A DNA stretch of 64,000 nucleotides from Pseudomonadota bacterium (GTDB taxonomy: Bacteria > Pseudomonadota > Gammaproteobacteria > Steroidobacterales > Steroidobacteraceae): assembly GCA_018241425.1 (NCBI GenBank), contig JAFEDU010000002.1, positions 620,001 through 684,000 of the forward strand, in the 5' to 3' direction. Below the pieces are notes generated by a model. That model did no database searches, had not been told where the DNA came from, and saw only the letters and a list, made by a program, of their open reading frames with translations. Every line of letters starts with the position of its first letter. The first letter of the stretch is position 1. The position numbers and the translations under genes were made by a program. Of this stretch, positions 15,263 to 24,205 are shown piece by piece.

Positions 15263-16330
15263 TCAGGGCGCGCCGTGGCGCCTGAGCGCCCACTCCACGT
15301 GCTCGCGCACCAGCGCGGAAGGGTCCTCGGCCCGCGCGGCGAGGGCCGCGAGCACCGCGGGCCCGCGCGGCGCGTTGCCCAGGGCCACGGCGAGATTGCG
15401 TGACCAGCGCTCGAACCCGATGCGGTAGATCACCGAGCCGGCCATTGTCTGCCGGAACTGCTCGGCGCTCCACGAGAAGAGGTCGGTGAGGCGCGGGGCG
15501 TCCAGCCCGTGCCGGACCTTGAAGTCCCGGTGGCTCGCGACCTGCGCGTGCCGGTTCCACGGACATACCAGCTGGCAGTCGTCGCAGCCGTAGATCCGGT
15601 TGCCCAAGCGCGGGCGCAGCTCCGGCGGGATTGGTCCGGGGTTTTCGATCGTGAGGTACGAGATGCAGCGGCGCGCATCCAGGCGCCACGGGGCGACGAT
15701 CGCGCCGGTGGGGCAGGCCGGGATGCACGCGCTGCACGTGCCGCAGTGGGCGCTCGCCGGTTCATCCAGCGGCAGGGGCAGGTCGGTGAGCACCTCGCCC
15801 AGGAAGAACCATGAGCCCGCCTCGCGCGCGATGAGATTGGTGTGCTTGCCGATCCAGCCCAGGCCCGCCTCGCGCGCGTAGGCACGCTCGAGCACCGGGG
15901 CGGTGTCCACGCACACGCGGTAGCCGAACGGGCCGATCTCCTCGCGCAGCCCTTCGGCCAGGCGCGCCAGCGCCGGTCGCATGAGGCGGTGGTAGTCGCG
16001 CCCGAGCGCGTAACGCGACACGTAGGCGAGGCTGCCCTCCGCCAGCACCTCTTCCGCCGGGCGGGATTCCCCAGGCCAATAGTTCATGCGCACGCTGAGG
16101 ATCCGCGCCGTGCCCGGCCTGAACTGCCGGGGGCGGCTGCGCATGAGCCCATGGCGCTGCATGAAGCCCATGGAGCCGTGGAACCCGTCGGCGAGCCAGC
16201 GCACCAGGTGCTGCTCGTCCTCGGGGATATCGATACCCGCGACCCCTACGGTATCGAACCCCAGGGCACGGGCCCGGTGCTCGAAGCGTGCCCGGAAGGC
16301 GTGCAGGTCGTCGGCGGCAGGGGACGTCAT
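15263..16330 (-). CDS. queG: epoxyqueuosine reductase
   Basis: 355 residues. The N-terminal half is the cobalamin-binding domain. Two 4Fe-4S sites follow: CGTCSACIPACPTGAI and a second set with CISYL and CDDCQLVCPWN. The C-terminal 60 residues form a HEAT-like helical extension (RNLAVALGNAPRG). It reduces epoxyqueuosine to queuosine in tRNA, the last step of Q synthesis. It is divergent from nnr with a 32-base gap, as often seen in Proteobacteria. Confidence 0.95.
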   Translation of the reverse strand: MTSPAADDLHAFRARFEHRARALGFDTVGVAGIDIPEDEQHLVRWLADGFHGSMGFMQRHGLMRSRPRQFRPGTARILSVRMNYWPGESRPAEEVLAEGSLAYVSRYALGRDYHRLMRPALARLAEGLREEIGPFGYRVCVDTAPVLERAYAREAGLGWIGKHTNLIAREAGSWFFLGEVLTDLPLPLDEPASAHCGTCSACIPACPTGAIVAPWRLDARRCISYLTIENPGPIPPELRPRLGNRIYGCDDCQLVCPWNRHAQVASHRDFKVRHGLDAPRLTDLFSWSAEQFRQTMAGSVIYRIGFERWSRNLAVALGNAPRGPAVLAALAARAEDPSALVREHVEWALRRHGAP

Positions 16331-16350
16331 GGCGGGGGCACCGGCCTCAG

Positions 16351-16356
16351 TATAAT
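16351..16356 (+). promoter_or_regulatory. TATAAT -10 element directly upstream of nnr
   Basis: A perfect TATAAT ends six bases before the nnr ATG. Transcription would start at or next to the start codon, which predicts a leaderless nnr mRNA. No good -35 lies 17 bases upstream. Confidence 0.4.
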
Positions 16357-16362
16357 GAGGCC

Positions 16363-17844
16363 ATGGCTCTGCCGGTCGCCATGTACAGCACTTCCCAGGT
16401 GCGTGCCCTCGATGCGCACGCGATCGAGGCCATGGGCGTCTCCGGCTACACCCTGATGAAGCGCGCCGGCGAGGCCGCGCTGCGCTACCTGCGCACGCGC
16501 TGGCCGATGGCGCATCGCATCGTCATCGTCTGCGGGGCCGGCAACAACGGCGGCGACGGTTACGTGCTCGCCCGTTTCGCGCAGGCCGCCGGGCTCACGG
16601 TGAGCGTGCTCGCCGCGAGTCCCCCCGAGCAGCTGAAGGGCGATGCGCTCCAGGCCTATGCGGATTTCCGGGGCAGCGGCGGGGTGGTGCGCCCGTTCGC
16701 GGCGGAGCTCCTGGGCGCCGGCGAGGTCATCGTGGACGCGCTCCTGGGCACGGGGCTGCGCGGGGACGTCCGGGCCGACCTCGCGCCGGTGATCCGTGCG
16801 ATCAACCAGAGCGGCCGGCCGGTGTTTGCGCTCGACGTGCCCTCCGGGCTCGATGGCGATGCCGGCACCGTGCTCGGCGAGGAGGCCATCCGCGCCGAGG
16901 CGACGGTGACCTTCGTGGGGCTCAAGACCGGACTCTTCGTCGGCGACGGACCGGAGTTCGCAGGGACCGTGTTCTGCGACGACCTCGAGATCTCGCCGGC
17001 ACCCTCGGCCCAGCCGGTGCCGCGACTGACGCGCATCGTGGAGGCGGAGATCCACGAGGCCCTGCCGCGGCGGGCCCGCTCCTCCAACAAGGGCGACTTC
17101 GGGCGGGTGCTGATCGTCGGCAGTGGCGCCGGCATGCCGGGCGCTGCCCGGCTCGCCGGCGAGGCATGCCTGCGCGTCGGCGCCGGACTCACCACCGTGG
17201 CCGTCGCTCCCGAGAACGTCGCGGCGATCGCGGCCGGGCGGCCGGAACTCATCTGCCTGGGCGTGGCATCGCCCGCGATGCTCGCCGAGGCGGTGGGTCG
17301 CGCCGATGTCATCGCGGTGGGCCCGGGACTCGGGCGCAGCGACTGGTCGCGCAGTGTTCTGGAAGTGGTGCTCGACTCCGGCAAGCCCCTCGTGGTGGAT
17401 GCCGATGGCCTGAACTTACTTGCCGAAGCCGGGGCCGGCCCACGCGAGGACTGGATCCTGACACCGCACCCGGGGGAGGCCGGCCGGTTGCTCGGCGTCA
17501 CCGCCCAGGACATCCAGCACGACCGGCTGGCCGCGCTCGACCGGCTGCTCGAGCGCTTTCACGGGACTATCGTGCTCAAGGGCGCCGGCACGCTGGTCGG
17601 CGCCCGCGGCCGCACGCCCGGGGTGTGCGAGCGCGGCAACCCGGGGATGGCCACCGCCGGCACCGGGGACGTACTCACCGGTGCGATCGCCGGCGTGCTC
17701 GCGCAGTGCCACGATCACTGGGCGGCCGCGCGCGTCGGCGTGCTGGTGCACGCCATGGCCGGGGATGCCGCAGCCCGCGCCGGCGAGCGCGGCGTCCTCG
17801 CCTCCGACCTCACCCGCGAGCTGCACCACTGCGTGAACCTGTAA
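16363..17844 (+). CDS. nnr: bifunctional NAD(P)HX epimerase / ADP-dependent dehydratase
   Basis: 493 residues from ATG 16363. The N-terminal YjeF_N epimerase has CGAGNNGGDGYVLARF; the C-terminal ADP-dependent dehydratase starts at GDFGRVLIVG and carries DADGLNLL, TPHPGEAGRLLG and GNPGMATAGTGDVLTG. It repairs hydrated NADH/NADPH. The next gene, tsaE, begins seven bases later, the usual gammaproteobacterial arrangement. No Shine-Dalgarno is seen; see the TATAAT just upstream. Confidence 0.95.
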   Translation: MALPVAMYSTSQVRALDAHAIEAMGVSGYTLMKRAGEAALRYLRTRWPMAHRIVIVCGAGNNGGDGYVLARFAQAAGLTVSVLAASPPEQLKGDALQAYADFRGSGGVVRPFAAELLGAGEVIVDALLGTGLRGDVRADLAPVIRAINQSGRPVFALDVPSGLDGDAGTVLGEEAIRAEATVTFVGLKTGLFVGDGPEFAGTVFCDDLEISPAPSAQPVPRLTRIVEAEIHEALPRRARSSNKGDFGRVLIVGSGAGMPGAARLAGEACLRVGAGLTTVAVAPENVAAIAAGRPELICLGVASPAMLAEAVGRADVIAVGPGLGRSDWSRSVLEVVLDSGKPLVVDADGLNLLAEAGAGPREDWILTPHPGEAGRLLGVTAQDIQHDRLAALDRLLERFHGTIVLKGAGTLVGARGRTPGVCERGNPGMATAGTGDVLTGAIAGVLAQCHDHWAAARVGVLVHAMAGDAAARAGERGVLASDLTRELHHCVNL

Positions 17845-17850
17845 GGCCGC

Positions 17851-18315
17851 GTGCGCGTCTTGAGTGCCAGTGCCGCGCAGACCGAGGCCCTCGGGGCGGC
17901 GCTCGCGCGTGCCCTGCCGCAGGTCCCTGGTCCGCTGGCCCTGTATCTCGAGGGTGACCTGGGCGCCGGTAAGACAACGCTCGCACGGGGGTTTCTTCGG
18001 GCGCTGGGGGTCACCGGCGCCGTGCGCAGCCCGACCTATACGCTCCTCGAGCTCTACCCCCTCGCGGGCCACACGGTCGTTCACGCCGATCTCTATCGCC
18101 TGAGCGGCCCCGGGGAACTCGAGCCGCTGGGGATCCGCGACTACGCCGCCGCGGGACACGTCTGGCTCATCGAGTGGCCGGATCGCGGCCAGGGACGCCT
18201 GCCGCGGGCGGACCTCACCGTCCACCTTGCCGTCGCCGGCGACCATCACCCGCTCGAGCTTCAGGCGCACACGCAGGACGGCACGGCGTGGCTGTCGGGC
18301 GTGCAGCTGCCTTAA
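17851..18315 (+). CDS. tsaE: tRNA threonylcarbamoyladenosine ATPase TsaE
   Basis: 154 residues from GTG 17851. Walker A is EGDLGAGKTTLARG; SPTYTLLELY, HADLYRL and LIEWPDRG are the family's other signatures. It drives TsaB/TsaD turnover in t6A synthesis at tRNA position 37. It follows nnr closely and precedes amiC. Confidence 0.95.
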   Translation: MRVLSASAAQTEALGAALARALPQVPGPLALYLEGDLGAGKTTLARGFLRALGVTGAVRSPTYTLLELYPLAGHTVVHADLYRLSGPGELEPLGIRDYAAAGHVWLIEWPDRGQGRLPRADLTVHLAVAGDHHPLELQAHTQDGTAWLSGVQLP

Positions 18316-18334
18316 CGGCCCTTGGCCGCCGCGC

Positions 18335-18363
18335 TTGTATTGATGCGCGCCAACCCGTAGATT
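18335..18363 (+). promoter_or_regulatory. possible promoter for amiC
   Basis: TTGTAT (18335-18340), a 17-base spacer, then TAGATT (18358-18363), 26 bases before the preferred amiC start. The match is modest and amiC could also be read through from tsaE. Confidence 0.3.
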
Positions 18364-18389
18364 AAGTGCAAGGTTCGGCTGCGAACTCA

Positions 18390-19655
18390 ATGATTAAAAA
18401 GAGTTTTTATTCCGGTTTGATCGCAACGGCGGCTCTCCTGGCGAGTGGATCGCTCGCCGCGGCGCAGCTGCGCGGGGTCGCACTCGGCACCGAGGGCGGT
18501 AACGTCCAGCTGTCCTTCGAGCTCGACCAGGCGGTGCAGCCCCGGATCTTCCGCCTCGCGCACCCGGACCGGATCGTCATCGACCTCAGGCACACCCAAC
18601 GGGCAGGCGGCCTAAAGGCCCCGGCGGTCGCCGGCGCGGTGACGGCGGTGCGTTTCGGCACCCAGCCCGGCGGCACGCTGCGCCTGGTGCTCGAGACGAA
18701 CGGCCGGCTCGCGGTCCACAGCCTCTGGAAGGGCACTTCACGCGCTCCGCGCCTGGTACTGAACCTGGGCGCCGGATCCGCGGGCGCCGCGGTCGCGGCC
18801 GCCCCGCCTGCGGCCCCTCTACCCGTTGCGGCCGCCTCGTCGCCGCAGTCGGCTTCGCCCCCGCGCGCCATCAAGGTCCCCGAGGAGGGCAGCCGCGACG
18901 TGATCGTCGCGGTGGATGCTGGCCACGGGGGCCAGGATCCCGGCGCCGTCGGGCACGGCGGCACCTACGAGAAGAACGTGACGCTCGCGATCGCGCGGGC
19001 GCTCGCCGACCGCATCAATGCTGAGCCCGGCATGCGTGCGATCCTCACGCGCGACAAGGACGAGTTCATCGAGCTGCGCGACCGCATCCACCGGGCGCGC
19101 GTGGCGCATGCCGACATGTTCATCTCGGTGCACGCCGACTCGATCGCCGACCGCAGCATCACGGGGGCCTCCGTCTACGTGCTGTCCGAGCACGGGGCCT
19201 CGAGCGAGGCCGCGCGCTGGCTGGCCGAGCGCGAGAACGCGGCCGACCTCGCTGGCGGGGTCCGCCTCGACGACAAGGGCGCGCTCGCCCCGGTCCTGCT
19301 GGATGCGACCCAGAGCGAGATCATCGGCGTCAGCGCCACTGCCGCCGAGCGCGTGGTGGGCTCGCTTGCAAGCGTCGGCGAGGTGCGCAAGGTGCAGGTT
19401 CAGCACGCCGGCTTCGTGGTGCTGAAGTCCCCTGACATCCCCTCGATGCTGGTCGAGACGGCCTACATCTCCAACCCCGACGAGGAGCGGCGGCTGCGCA
19501 GTAGCGCCCAGCAGGCGCGCCTGGCGGAGGCGATCGCCGGCGGCGTGCGCACCTTCTTCCAGCAGAACCCGCCCGACGGCACCCGCTTCAAGCAGCAGCG
19601 GCGCGAGACGCTCGCCAACTCCGGCAGCGTCGCCCCGGCCACCGCGACCCCTTAA
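18390..19655 (+). CDS. amiC: N-acetylmuramoyl-L-alanine amidase (AmiC/AmiB type)
   Basis: 421 residues from ATG 18390, chosen because MIKKSFYSGLIATAALLASG then forms a clean signal peptide; a GTG at 18366 adds eight residues. An AMIN domain (about 30-130) targets the septum, followed by an Ala/Pro linker and the Amidase_3 zinc domain with VDAGHGGQDPGAVG, the EKNVTLA glutamate and ISVHADS. It cleaves septal peptidoglycan during daughter-cell separation. Position before mutL is the conserved amiB/C-mutL-miaA-hfq order. Confidence 0.94.
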   Translation: MIKKSFYSGLIATAALLASGSLAAAQLRGVALGTEGGNVQLSFELDQAVQPRIFRLAHPDRIVIDLRHTQRAGGLKAPAVAGAVTAVRFGTQPGGTLRLVLETNGRLAVHSLWKGTSRAPRLVLNLGAGSAGAAVAAAPPAAPLPVAAASSPQSASPPRAIKVPEEGSRDVIVAVDAGHGGQDPGAVGHGGTYEKNVTLAIARALADRINAEPGMRAILTRDKDEFIELRDRIHRARVAHADMFISVHADSIADRSITGASVYVLSEHGASSEAARWLAERENAADLAGGVRLDDKGALAPVLLDATQSEIIGVSATAAERVVGSLASVGEVRKVQVQHAGFVVLKSPDIPSMLVETAYISNPDEERRLRSSAQQARLAEAIAGGVRTFFQQNPPDGTRFKQQRRETLANSGSVAPATATP

Positions 19656-19714
19656 GCCCCGCGCGCCCCGGGGAGGGGAGTGCCGCGCGCGCGCCGTGTA
19701 AACTGCGGCGCCTC

Positions 19715-21463
19715 ATGCCCATCCGCGTCCTTTCCGGCGAACTCGTCGATCAGATCGCTGCCGGCGAGGTGATCGAGCGGCCGGCCTCCCTGGTCAAGGA
19801 ACTCGTCGAGAATGCCCTCGACGCCCACGCGACGCGCATCGAGGTCGACATCGAGCGCGGCGGGGTGGGCCTCACCCGGGTGCGCGACGACGGCCAGGGG
19901 ATCGAGCCTTCCGAGCTGCCGGTCGCGCTCATGCGCCATGCGACCAGCAAGATCGCATCGCTCGAGGACCTGGAGTCGGTCGGGACGCTCGGCTTCCGGG
20001 GCGAGGCACTGCCCTCCATCGGCTCCGTGGCGCGCCTGCGCATCACCTCGCGCGCCGCTGGCGCCCCGCGGGCGGCGGAAGTCAGCTGTGAGGGCGGGGC
20101 GGTCTCGGAGGTGCGCCCGGCCGCGCTCCCGGCCGGCACGGTCGTGGAAGTCCGCGACCTCTTCTACAACGTTCCGGCGCGGCGCAAGTTCGTGAAGAGC
20201 GACGCCACCGAGACGCATCACGTCGCCGCGCTCATGGAGCGGCTGGCGCTGTCGCGCTTCGACGTGGCGTTCCGGCTGCGCTCCGGGACGCGCCTGCTCC
20301 TGGATGCACCGCGGGCCGAAGGGCCGGAAGCCGAGCTTGGCCGGCTCGCGGCGGTGCTGGGACCGGATTTTCCGGAAGGCGCGATCGCGGTGCGGCACGC
20401 GGCGGGACCGGTGATGCTCTCGGGCTGGCTCGGGCTTCCGACCCGCTCCCGCGCGCAGGCGGACCAGCAGTTCTGGTTCGTCAACGGACGCTCGGTGCGC
20501 GACCGGCTCCTGGTCAACGCCGTGCGGCTCGCATACCGCGATGTGCTCTACCACGGGCGCTATCCCGCCTACGTGCTCTACCTGACGCTCGACCCGAAGC
20601 TCGTGGACGTGAACGCGCACCCGGCGAAGGTCGAGGTGCGCTTCCGCGACAGCCGCCAGATCCACGAGTTCGTGTTCCGCGCCCTGGAACGGGCACTGGC
20701 GCAGACACGGCCGGAAGCCGGCGCTGCGCCTGCGGCCGTGAGCGCCAGTGCGGGCCCGCTGCCGCGCCCCGGCGCGCCGTTCGCGCCCGGGCTGCCGCTG
20801 GAGCAGGCGCTTCCGGATCCCTGGCGGCTCGCGCAGGCCGTGGAGGAGGCCCCGCGCGGGGCGCTGCCCGATGCCGGCGAGCGGCCGCTCGGCACCGCGC
20901 TCGCGCAGCTGCACGGCATCTACATCCTGTCGCAGACGCCGGACGGACTGGTGCTGGTCGACATGCACGCCGGCCATGAGCGCGTGCTGTACGAGAAGTT
21001 CAAGGCGCAGGGCGCTTCCGGCACGGTCGCCTCGCAACAGCTCCTGGAGCCGCTCGTCATCGAGATGAAGCCGCACGAGCTCGAGCGCGTGCTCGAGGAG
21101 CGGGAGCAGTGGCAGGCGGCCGGGTTCGAGATCGATGCCCTGGGTCCGGCACGGCTCGCCCTGCGGCGCGTGCCGGCGATATTGCAGGTGCGTGAAATCT
21201 CCTCCGTCGTGAACGCGCTACTGGCCGACCTCACGCAGGAGTCGAGTACCCACCACCTGGACGGGGCCAGCGACCGGTTCCTGGGGACGCTCGCCTGCCG
21301 CAGTGCCATCCACGCCCACCGCCGCCTGACGCTGCCGGAGATGGACGCGCTGCTGCGGCAGATGGAGGCAACCGAGCGGGCCAACCAGTGCAACCACGGC
21401 CGCCCGACCTGGACCCGCCTGAGCCTCCAGCAGCTCGACCAGCTGTTCCTGCGCGGACGCTGA
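19715..21463 (+). CDS. mutL: DNA mismatch repair protein MutL, endonuclease-type
   Basis: 582 residues. The N-terminal GHKL ATPase has ENALDAHATRIEVDI, DDGQGI and GFRGEALPSI. After a proline/alanine linker the C-terminal domain carries DMHAGHERVLYE beginning at D416, which fits the metal-binding DQHA(X)2E(X)4E endonuclease motif with Met for Gln, plus ACRSAI and QCNHGRPT near the end. E. coli MutL lacks this motif; Pseudomonas-type MutLs have it. It suggests a nicking MutL in a methyl-independent repair pathway. miaA starts three bases after its stop. Confidence 0.95.
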   Translation: MPIRVLSGELVDQIAAGEVIERPASLVKELVENALDAHATRIEVDIERGGVGLTRVRDDGQGIEPSELPVALMRHATSKIASLEDLESVGTLGFRGEALPSIGSVARLRITSRAAGAPRAAEVSCEGGAVSEVRPAALPAGTVVEVRDLFYNVPARRKFVKSDATETHHVAALMERLALSRFDVAFRLRSGTRLLLDAPRAEGPEAELGRLAAVLGPDFPEGAIAVRHAAGPVMLSGWLGLPTRSRAQADQQFWFVNGRSVRDRLLVNAVRLAYRDVLYHGRYPAYVLYLTLDPKLVDVNAHPAKVEVRFRDSRQIHEFVFRALERALAQTRPEAGAAPAAVSASAGPLPRPGAPFAPGLPLEQALPDPWRLAQAVEEAPRGALPDAGERPLGTALAQLHGIYILSQTPDGLVLVDMHAGHERVLYEKFKAQGASGTVASQQLLEPLVIEMKPHELERVLEEREQWQAAGFEIDALGPARLALRRVPAILQVREISSVVNALLADLTQESSTHHLDGASDRFLGTLACRSAIHAHRRLTLPEMDALLRQMEATERANQCNHGRPTWTRLSLQQLDQLFLRGR

Positions 21464-21465
21464 AC

Positions 21466-22419
21466 ATGGCCGAGGGTGCGCAGGCGCCGGTGCTGGTGCT
21501 CTACGGCCCCACCGGGACCGGCAAGACGGACTGGGCGGTCGCGCTCGCCGCGGAACTCCCGGTCGAGATCGTCAGCGTGGACTCCGCGCTCGTCTATCGG
21601 GGACTGGACATCGGCACGGCCAAACCCTCCGCGGCCCTGAGGGCCCGCGTCCCGCACCACCTGATCGACCTTTGCGACCCTTCCGAGAGCTACTCGGCAG
21701 GGCGCTTCGTCCGCGATGCCCTGGCTGCCGTGGCCGGCATCGAGGGCCGCGGCCGGATCCCGCTCCTGGTCGGCGGGACCATGCTGTACCTCAGGGCATT
21801 GTTCGACGGGCTGGCGACCCTTCCGGAAGCAAGCCCGGCGCTCCGGGCGCAGCTCGACCAGCGCGCTGCAACCCTGGGCTGGCCGGCGCTGCACGCGCAG
21901 CTCGCCGCCCTGGACCCGGCCGCCGCCCGGCGGATCGCCCCGAACGATGCCCAGCGCATCCAGCGGGCCCTCGAGGTGTGCCTGAGCACCGGTCGCCCCA
22001 TCAGTGAGCTGCAGCGGTCAACGGCAAGCCCCCTGGCCGGCCGGCGGGTGCTGCGCTACGGGCTGCTGCCGGGGGACCGCTCGATCCTGCACGAGCGTCT
22101 GGCACAACGCTTCAAGACCATGATGGAGGCCGGCTTTCTCGACGAGGTGCGCGCGCTTTACGCCCGGGGCGACCTCACGGCCCTGCACCCGGCCATCCGC
22201 TCGGTCGGGTACCGCCAGCTGTGGGCGCACCTTGCCGGGACGGGGTCCCTTGCCGAGGCGGTGGACCGAGGGATTGCCGCGACGCGCCAACTGGCGAAAC
22301 GCCAGCTGACCTGGATGCGCTCCGATCCTTCCGGGATCCGCCTCGATCCGCAGCGCCGGGAGGTACTGTCGTGGATCCGAGACATCCGCGCGCAGCTTGG
22401 CGACTTTGGCCGTTGGTGA
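21466..22419 (+). CDS. miaA: tRNA dimethylallyltransferase
   Basis: 317 residues from ATG 21466. The P-loop GPTGTGKTDWAVALA, the VSVDSALVYRGLDIGTAKPS region with the DSxxxY substrate motif, and LVGGTMLYLRALFDG are standard. It isopentenylates A37 of tRNAs reading UNN codons. It sits between mutL and hfq as in E. coli. Confidence 0.95.
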   Translation: MAEGAQAPVLVLYGPTGTGKTDWAVALAAELPVEIVSVDSALVYRGLDIGTAKPSAALRARVPHHLIDLCDPSESYSAGRFVRDALAAVAGIEGRGRIPLLVGGTMLYLRALFDGLATLPEASPALRAQLDQRAATLGWPALHAQLAALDPAAARRIAPNDAQRIQRALEVCLSTGRPISELQRSTASPLAGRRVLRYGLLPGDRSILHERLAQRFKTMMEAGFLDEVRALYARGDLTALHPAIRSVGYRQLWAHLAGTGSLAEAVDRGIAATRQLAKRQLTWMRSDPSGIRLDPQRREVLSWIRDIRAQLGDFGRW

Positions 22420-22562
22420 AGGGTGCATGTTAAGATGAGCGCGTCGGTGTCCTGCGTTTTGCGGGTCACAATTGCTTGTGGATCGTGGGAACACGGAGCG
22501 TTCGTCCGCGATCCGATCGTCTCGCGCCGAACAACTCGAAGCGAAACAATAAGGAGAACACG

Positions 22563-22814
22563 ATGGCCAAAGGCCAATCCCTGCAAGACCCCTTCCTGAA
22601 CGCGCTGCGCAAGGAACGGGTCCCGGTATCGATCTACCTGGTCAACGGTATCAAGCTGCAGGGCCAGATCGACTCCTTTGACCAGTTCGTCGTGCTCCTG
22701 AAGAACAGTGTCAGCCAGATGGTCTACAAGCACGCCATCTCCACGGTAGTCCCGGCGCGCAACGTGCGCCTGTCTGCCGAGGAGGGCGGCGCCGCCGAGG
22801 CCCCCGCCGAATGA
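22563..22814 (+). CDS. hfq: RNA chaperone Hfq
   Basis: 83 residues behind a good AAGGAG site. Sm1 ([22 protein letters not shown] region) and Sm2 with KHAIST are intact. The C-terminal tail after residue 65 is short and Glu/Ala-rich, unlike the longer E. coli tail. Hexameric Hfq anneals sRNAs to mRNAs. The 143 bases upstream contain no other gene. Confidence 0.97.
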   Translation: MAKGQSLQDPFLNALRKERVPVSIYLVNGIKLQGQIDSFDQFVVLLKNSVSQMVYKHAISTVVPARNVRLSAEEGGAAEAPAE

Positions 22815-22838
22815 TGGCGGAGCTCACGGGAACCGCGA

Positions 22839-24185
22839 GTGTTCGAACGCCCACGGACCGGTGAGCGCGCAGTACTCGTGCGCCTGGGGCTCGGTGCCCC
22901 CGTAGATCCCGAGGACCTGCAGGAATTCAGACAGCTGGCGCTCTCTGCCGGAGCCGTGGTCGTGGCCACGGTCACCGGACGGCGCGACCGCCCCGATCCG
23001 CGTTATTTCCTGGGCAGCGGCAAGGCCGACGAGCTCAGGCAGGTGGCCCAGGCCGAGGGCGCAGACGTGGTCCTGGTCGACCACGCCCTCTCGCCCAGCC
23101 AGGAGCGCAACCTCGAGAAGCTTATCGAGCGGCGCGTGCTGGACCGTAACGGCCTCATCCTCGACATCTTCGCCCAGCGCGCGCGCAGCTTCGAGGGCAA
23201 GCTCGAGGTGGAGCTGGCGCAGCTGAAGCACATCTCGAGCCGCCTGGTGCGCGGCTGGACCCACCTCGAACGCCAGAAGGGCGGCATCGGCCTGCGCGGC
23301 CCGGGTGAGACACAGCTCGAGAGCGACCGCCGCATCATCGGCGACCGCGTGCGCGTGCTCACCAAGCGCCTGGCGAAGATCCACCAGCAGCGCGAGACCG
23401 GCCGCCAGATGCGCGCCGAGATCCCCGTGCCCTCGCTGGCGCTGGTGGGTTACACCAACGCGGGCAAGTCGACCCTGTTCCGGTCGCTGACCGGCGCGGA
23501 CGCCTATGTCGCGGACCAGCTGTTCGCGACACTCGACCCGACCGTGCGGCGCCTCGAGCTGCCCGGCGGCACCCAGGTCGTGGCCGCCGACACCGTCGGC
23601 TTCATACGTGAGCTGCCGCACGAGCTCGTGGCCGCCTTCCAGTCGACCCTGACCGAGGCGCGCGCCGCGACGCTGATGCTGCACGTGGTCGATGCCAGCA
23701 ACCCGCGCCGCGCCGAGCAGATCGCGCAGGTCGACAGCGTGCTCGCGGAGATCGACGCGAACACCATCCCGCAACTGCTGGTGTACAACAAGATCGACCG
23801 CCTGCAGGGCGCACCCCGGATCGACCGCGACGCCGACGGGCGTGCGGTCGCGGTGTGGATCTCCGCCCAGGAGCGCCAGGGCCTCGAGCTGCTCAAGCAG
23901 GCGATTGCCGAGCGCCTCGCGCGCTTTGCGCGCCGGGCCGTGCTGCGCATGCCCGCGGGCGCCGGCGCGCTGCGCTCGCGACTGTACGCCGCGCACGCGG
24001 TGCGCGCCGAGAGCACCAGGGACGATGGCGCGCTCGAACTCACCGTCGACCTCCCGGACCTCGAGCTCCTCACGCTCGCGCGCACCGCGGGCGTCGAGAT
24101 CCTCTCCGTCGCAGGCCCCGGGGCGCCTTGTGCCCCCAGCGACCACTACCTACAATCGGGCGCCGCCTCCGGCGCGGCTCCGTAA
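22839..24185 (+). CDS. hflX: ribosome-associated GTPase HflX
   Basis: 448 residues from GTG 22839. The N-terminal HflX domain has GSGKADEL and VDHALSPSQERNLE; the linker has KGGIGLRGPGETQLESDRR; G1 is LVGYTNAGKSTLF, G3 ADTVGFI and G4 VYNKID. It splits stalled or heat-damaged ribosomes. It is located between hfq and hflK as in E. coli. Confidence 0.95.
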   Translation: MFERPRTGERAVLVRLGLGAPVDPEDLQEFRQLALSAGAVVVATVTGRRDRPDPRYFLGSGKADELRQVAQAEGADVVLVDHALSPSQERNLEKLIERRVLDRNGLILDIFAQRARSFEGKLEVELAQLKHISSRLVRGWTHLERQKGGIGLRGPGETQLESDRRIIGDRVRVLTKRLAKIHQQRETGRQMRAEIPVPSLALVGYTNAGKSTLFRSLTGADAYVADQLFATLDPTVRRLELPGGTQVVAADTVGFIRELPHELVAAFQSTLTEARAATLMLHVVDASNPRRAEQIAQVDSVLAEIDANTIPQLLVYNKIDRLQGAPRIDRDADGRAVAVWISAQERQGLELLKQAIAERLARFARRAVLRMPAGAGALRSRLYAAHAVRAESTRDDGALELTVDLPDLELLTLARTAGVEILSVAGPGAPCAPSDHYLQSGAASGAAP

Positions 24186-24205
24186 ACGCGTCGACGAACC
24201 CTCTC

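Noticed and set aside
19656..19714. GC-rich hairpin-like sequence between amiC and mutL as a terminator
   Set aside because: No run of T follows, and amiC and mutL are commonly co-transcribed; GC-rich inverted bases are expected by composition.
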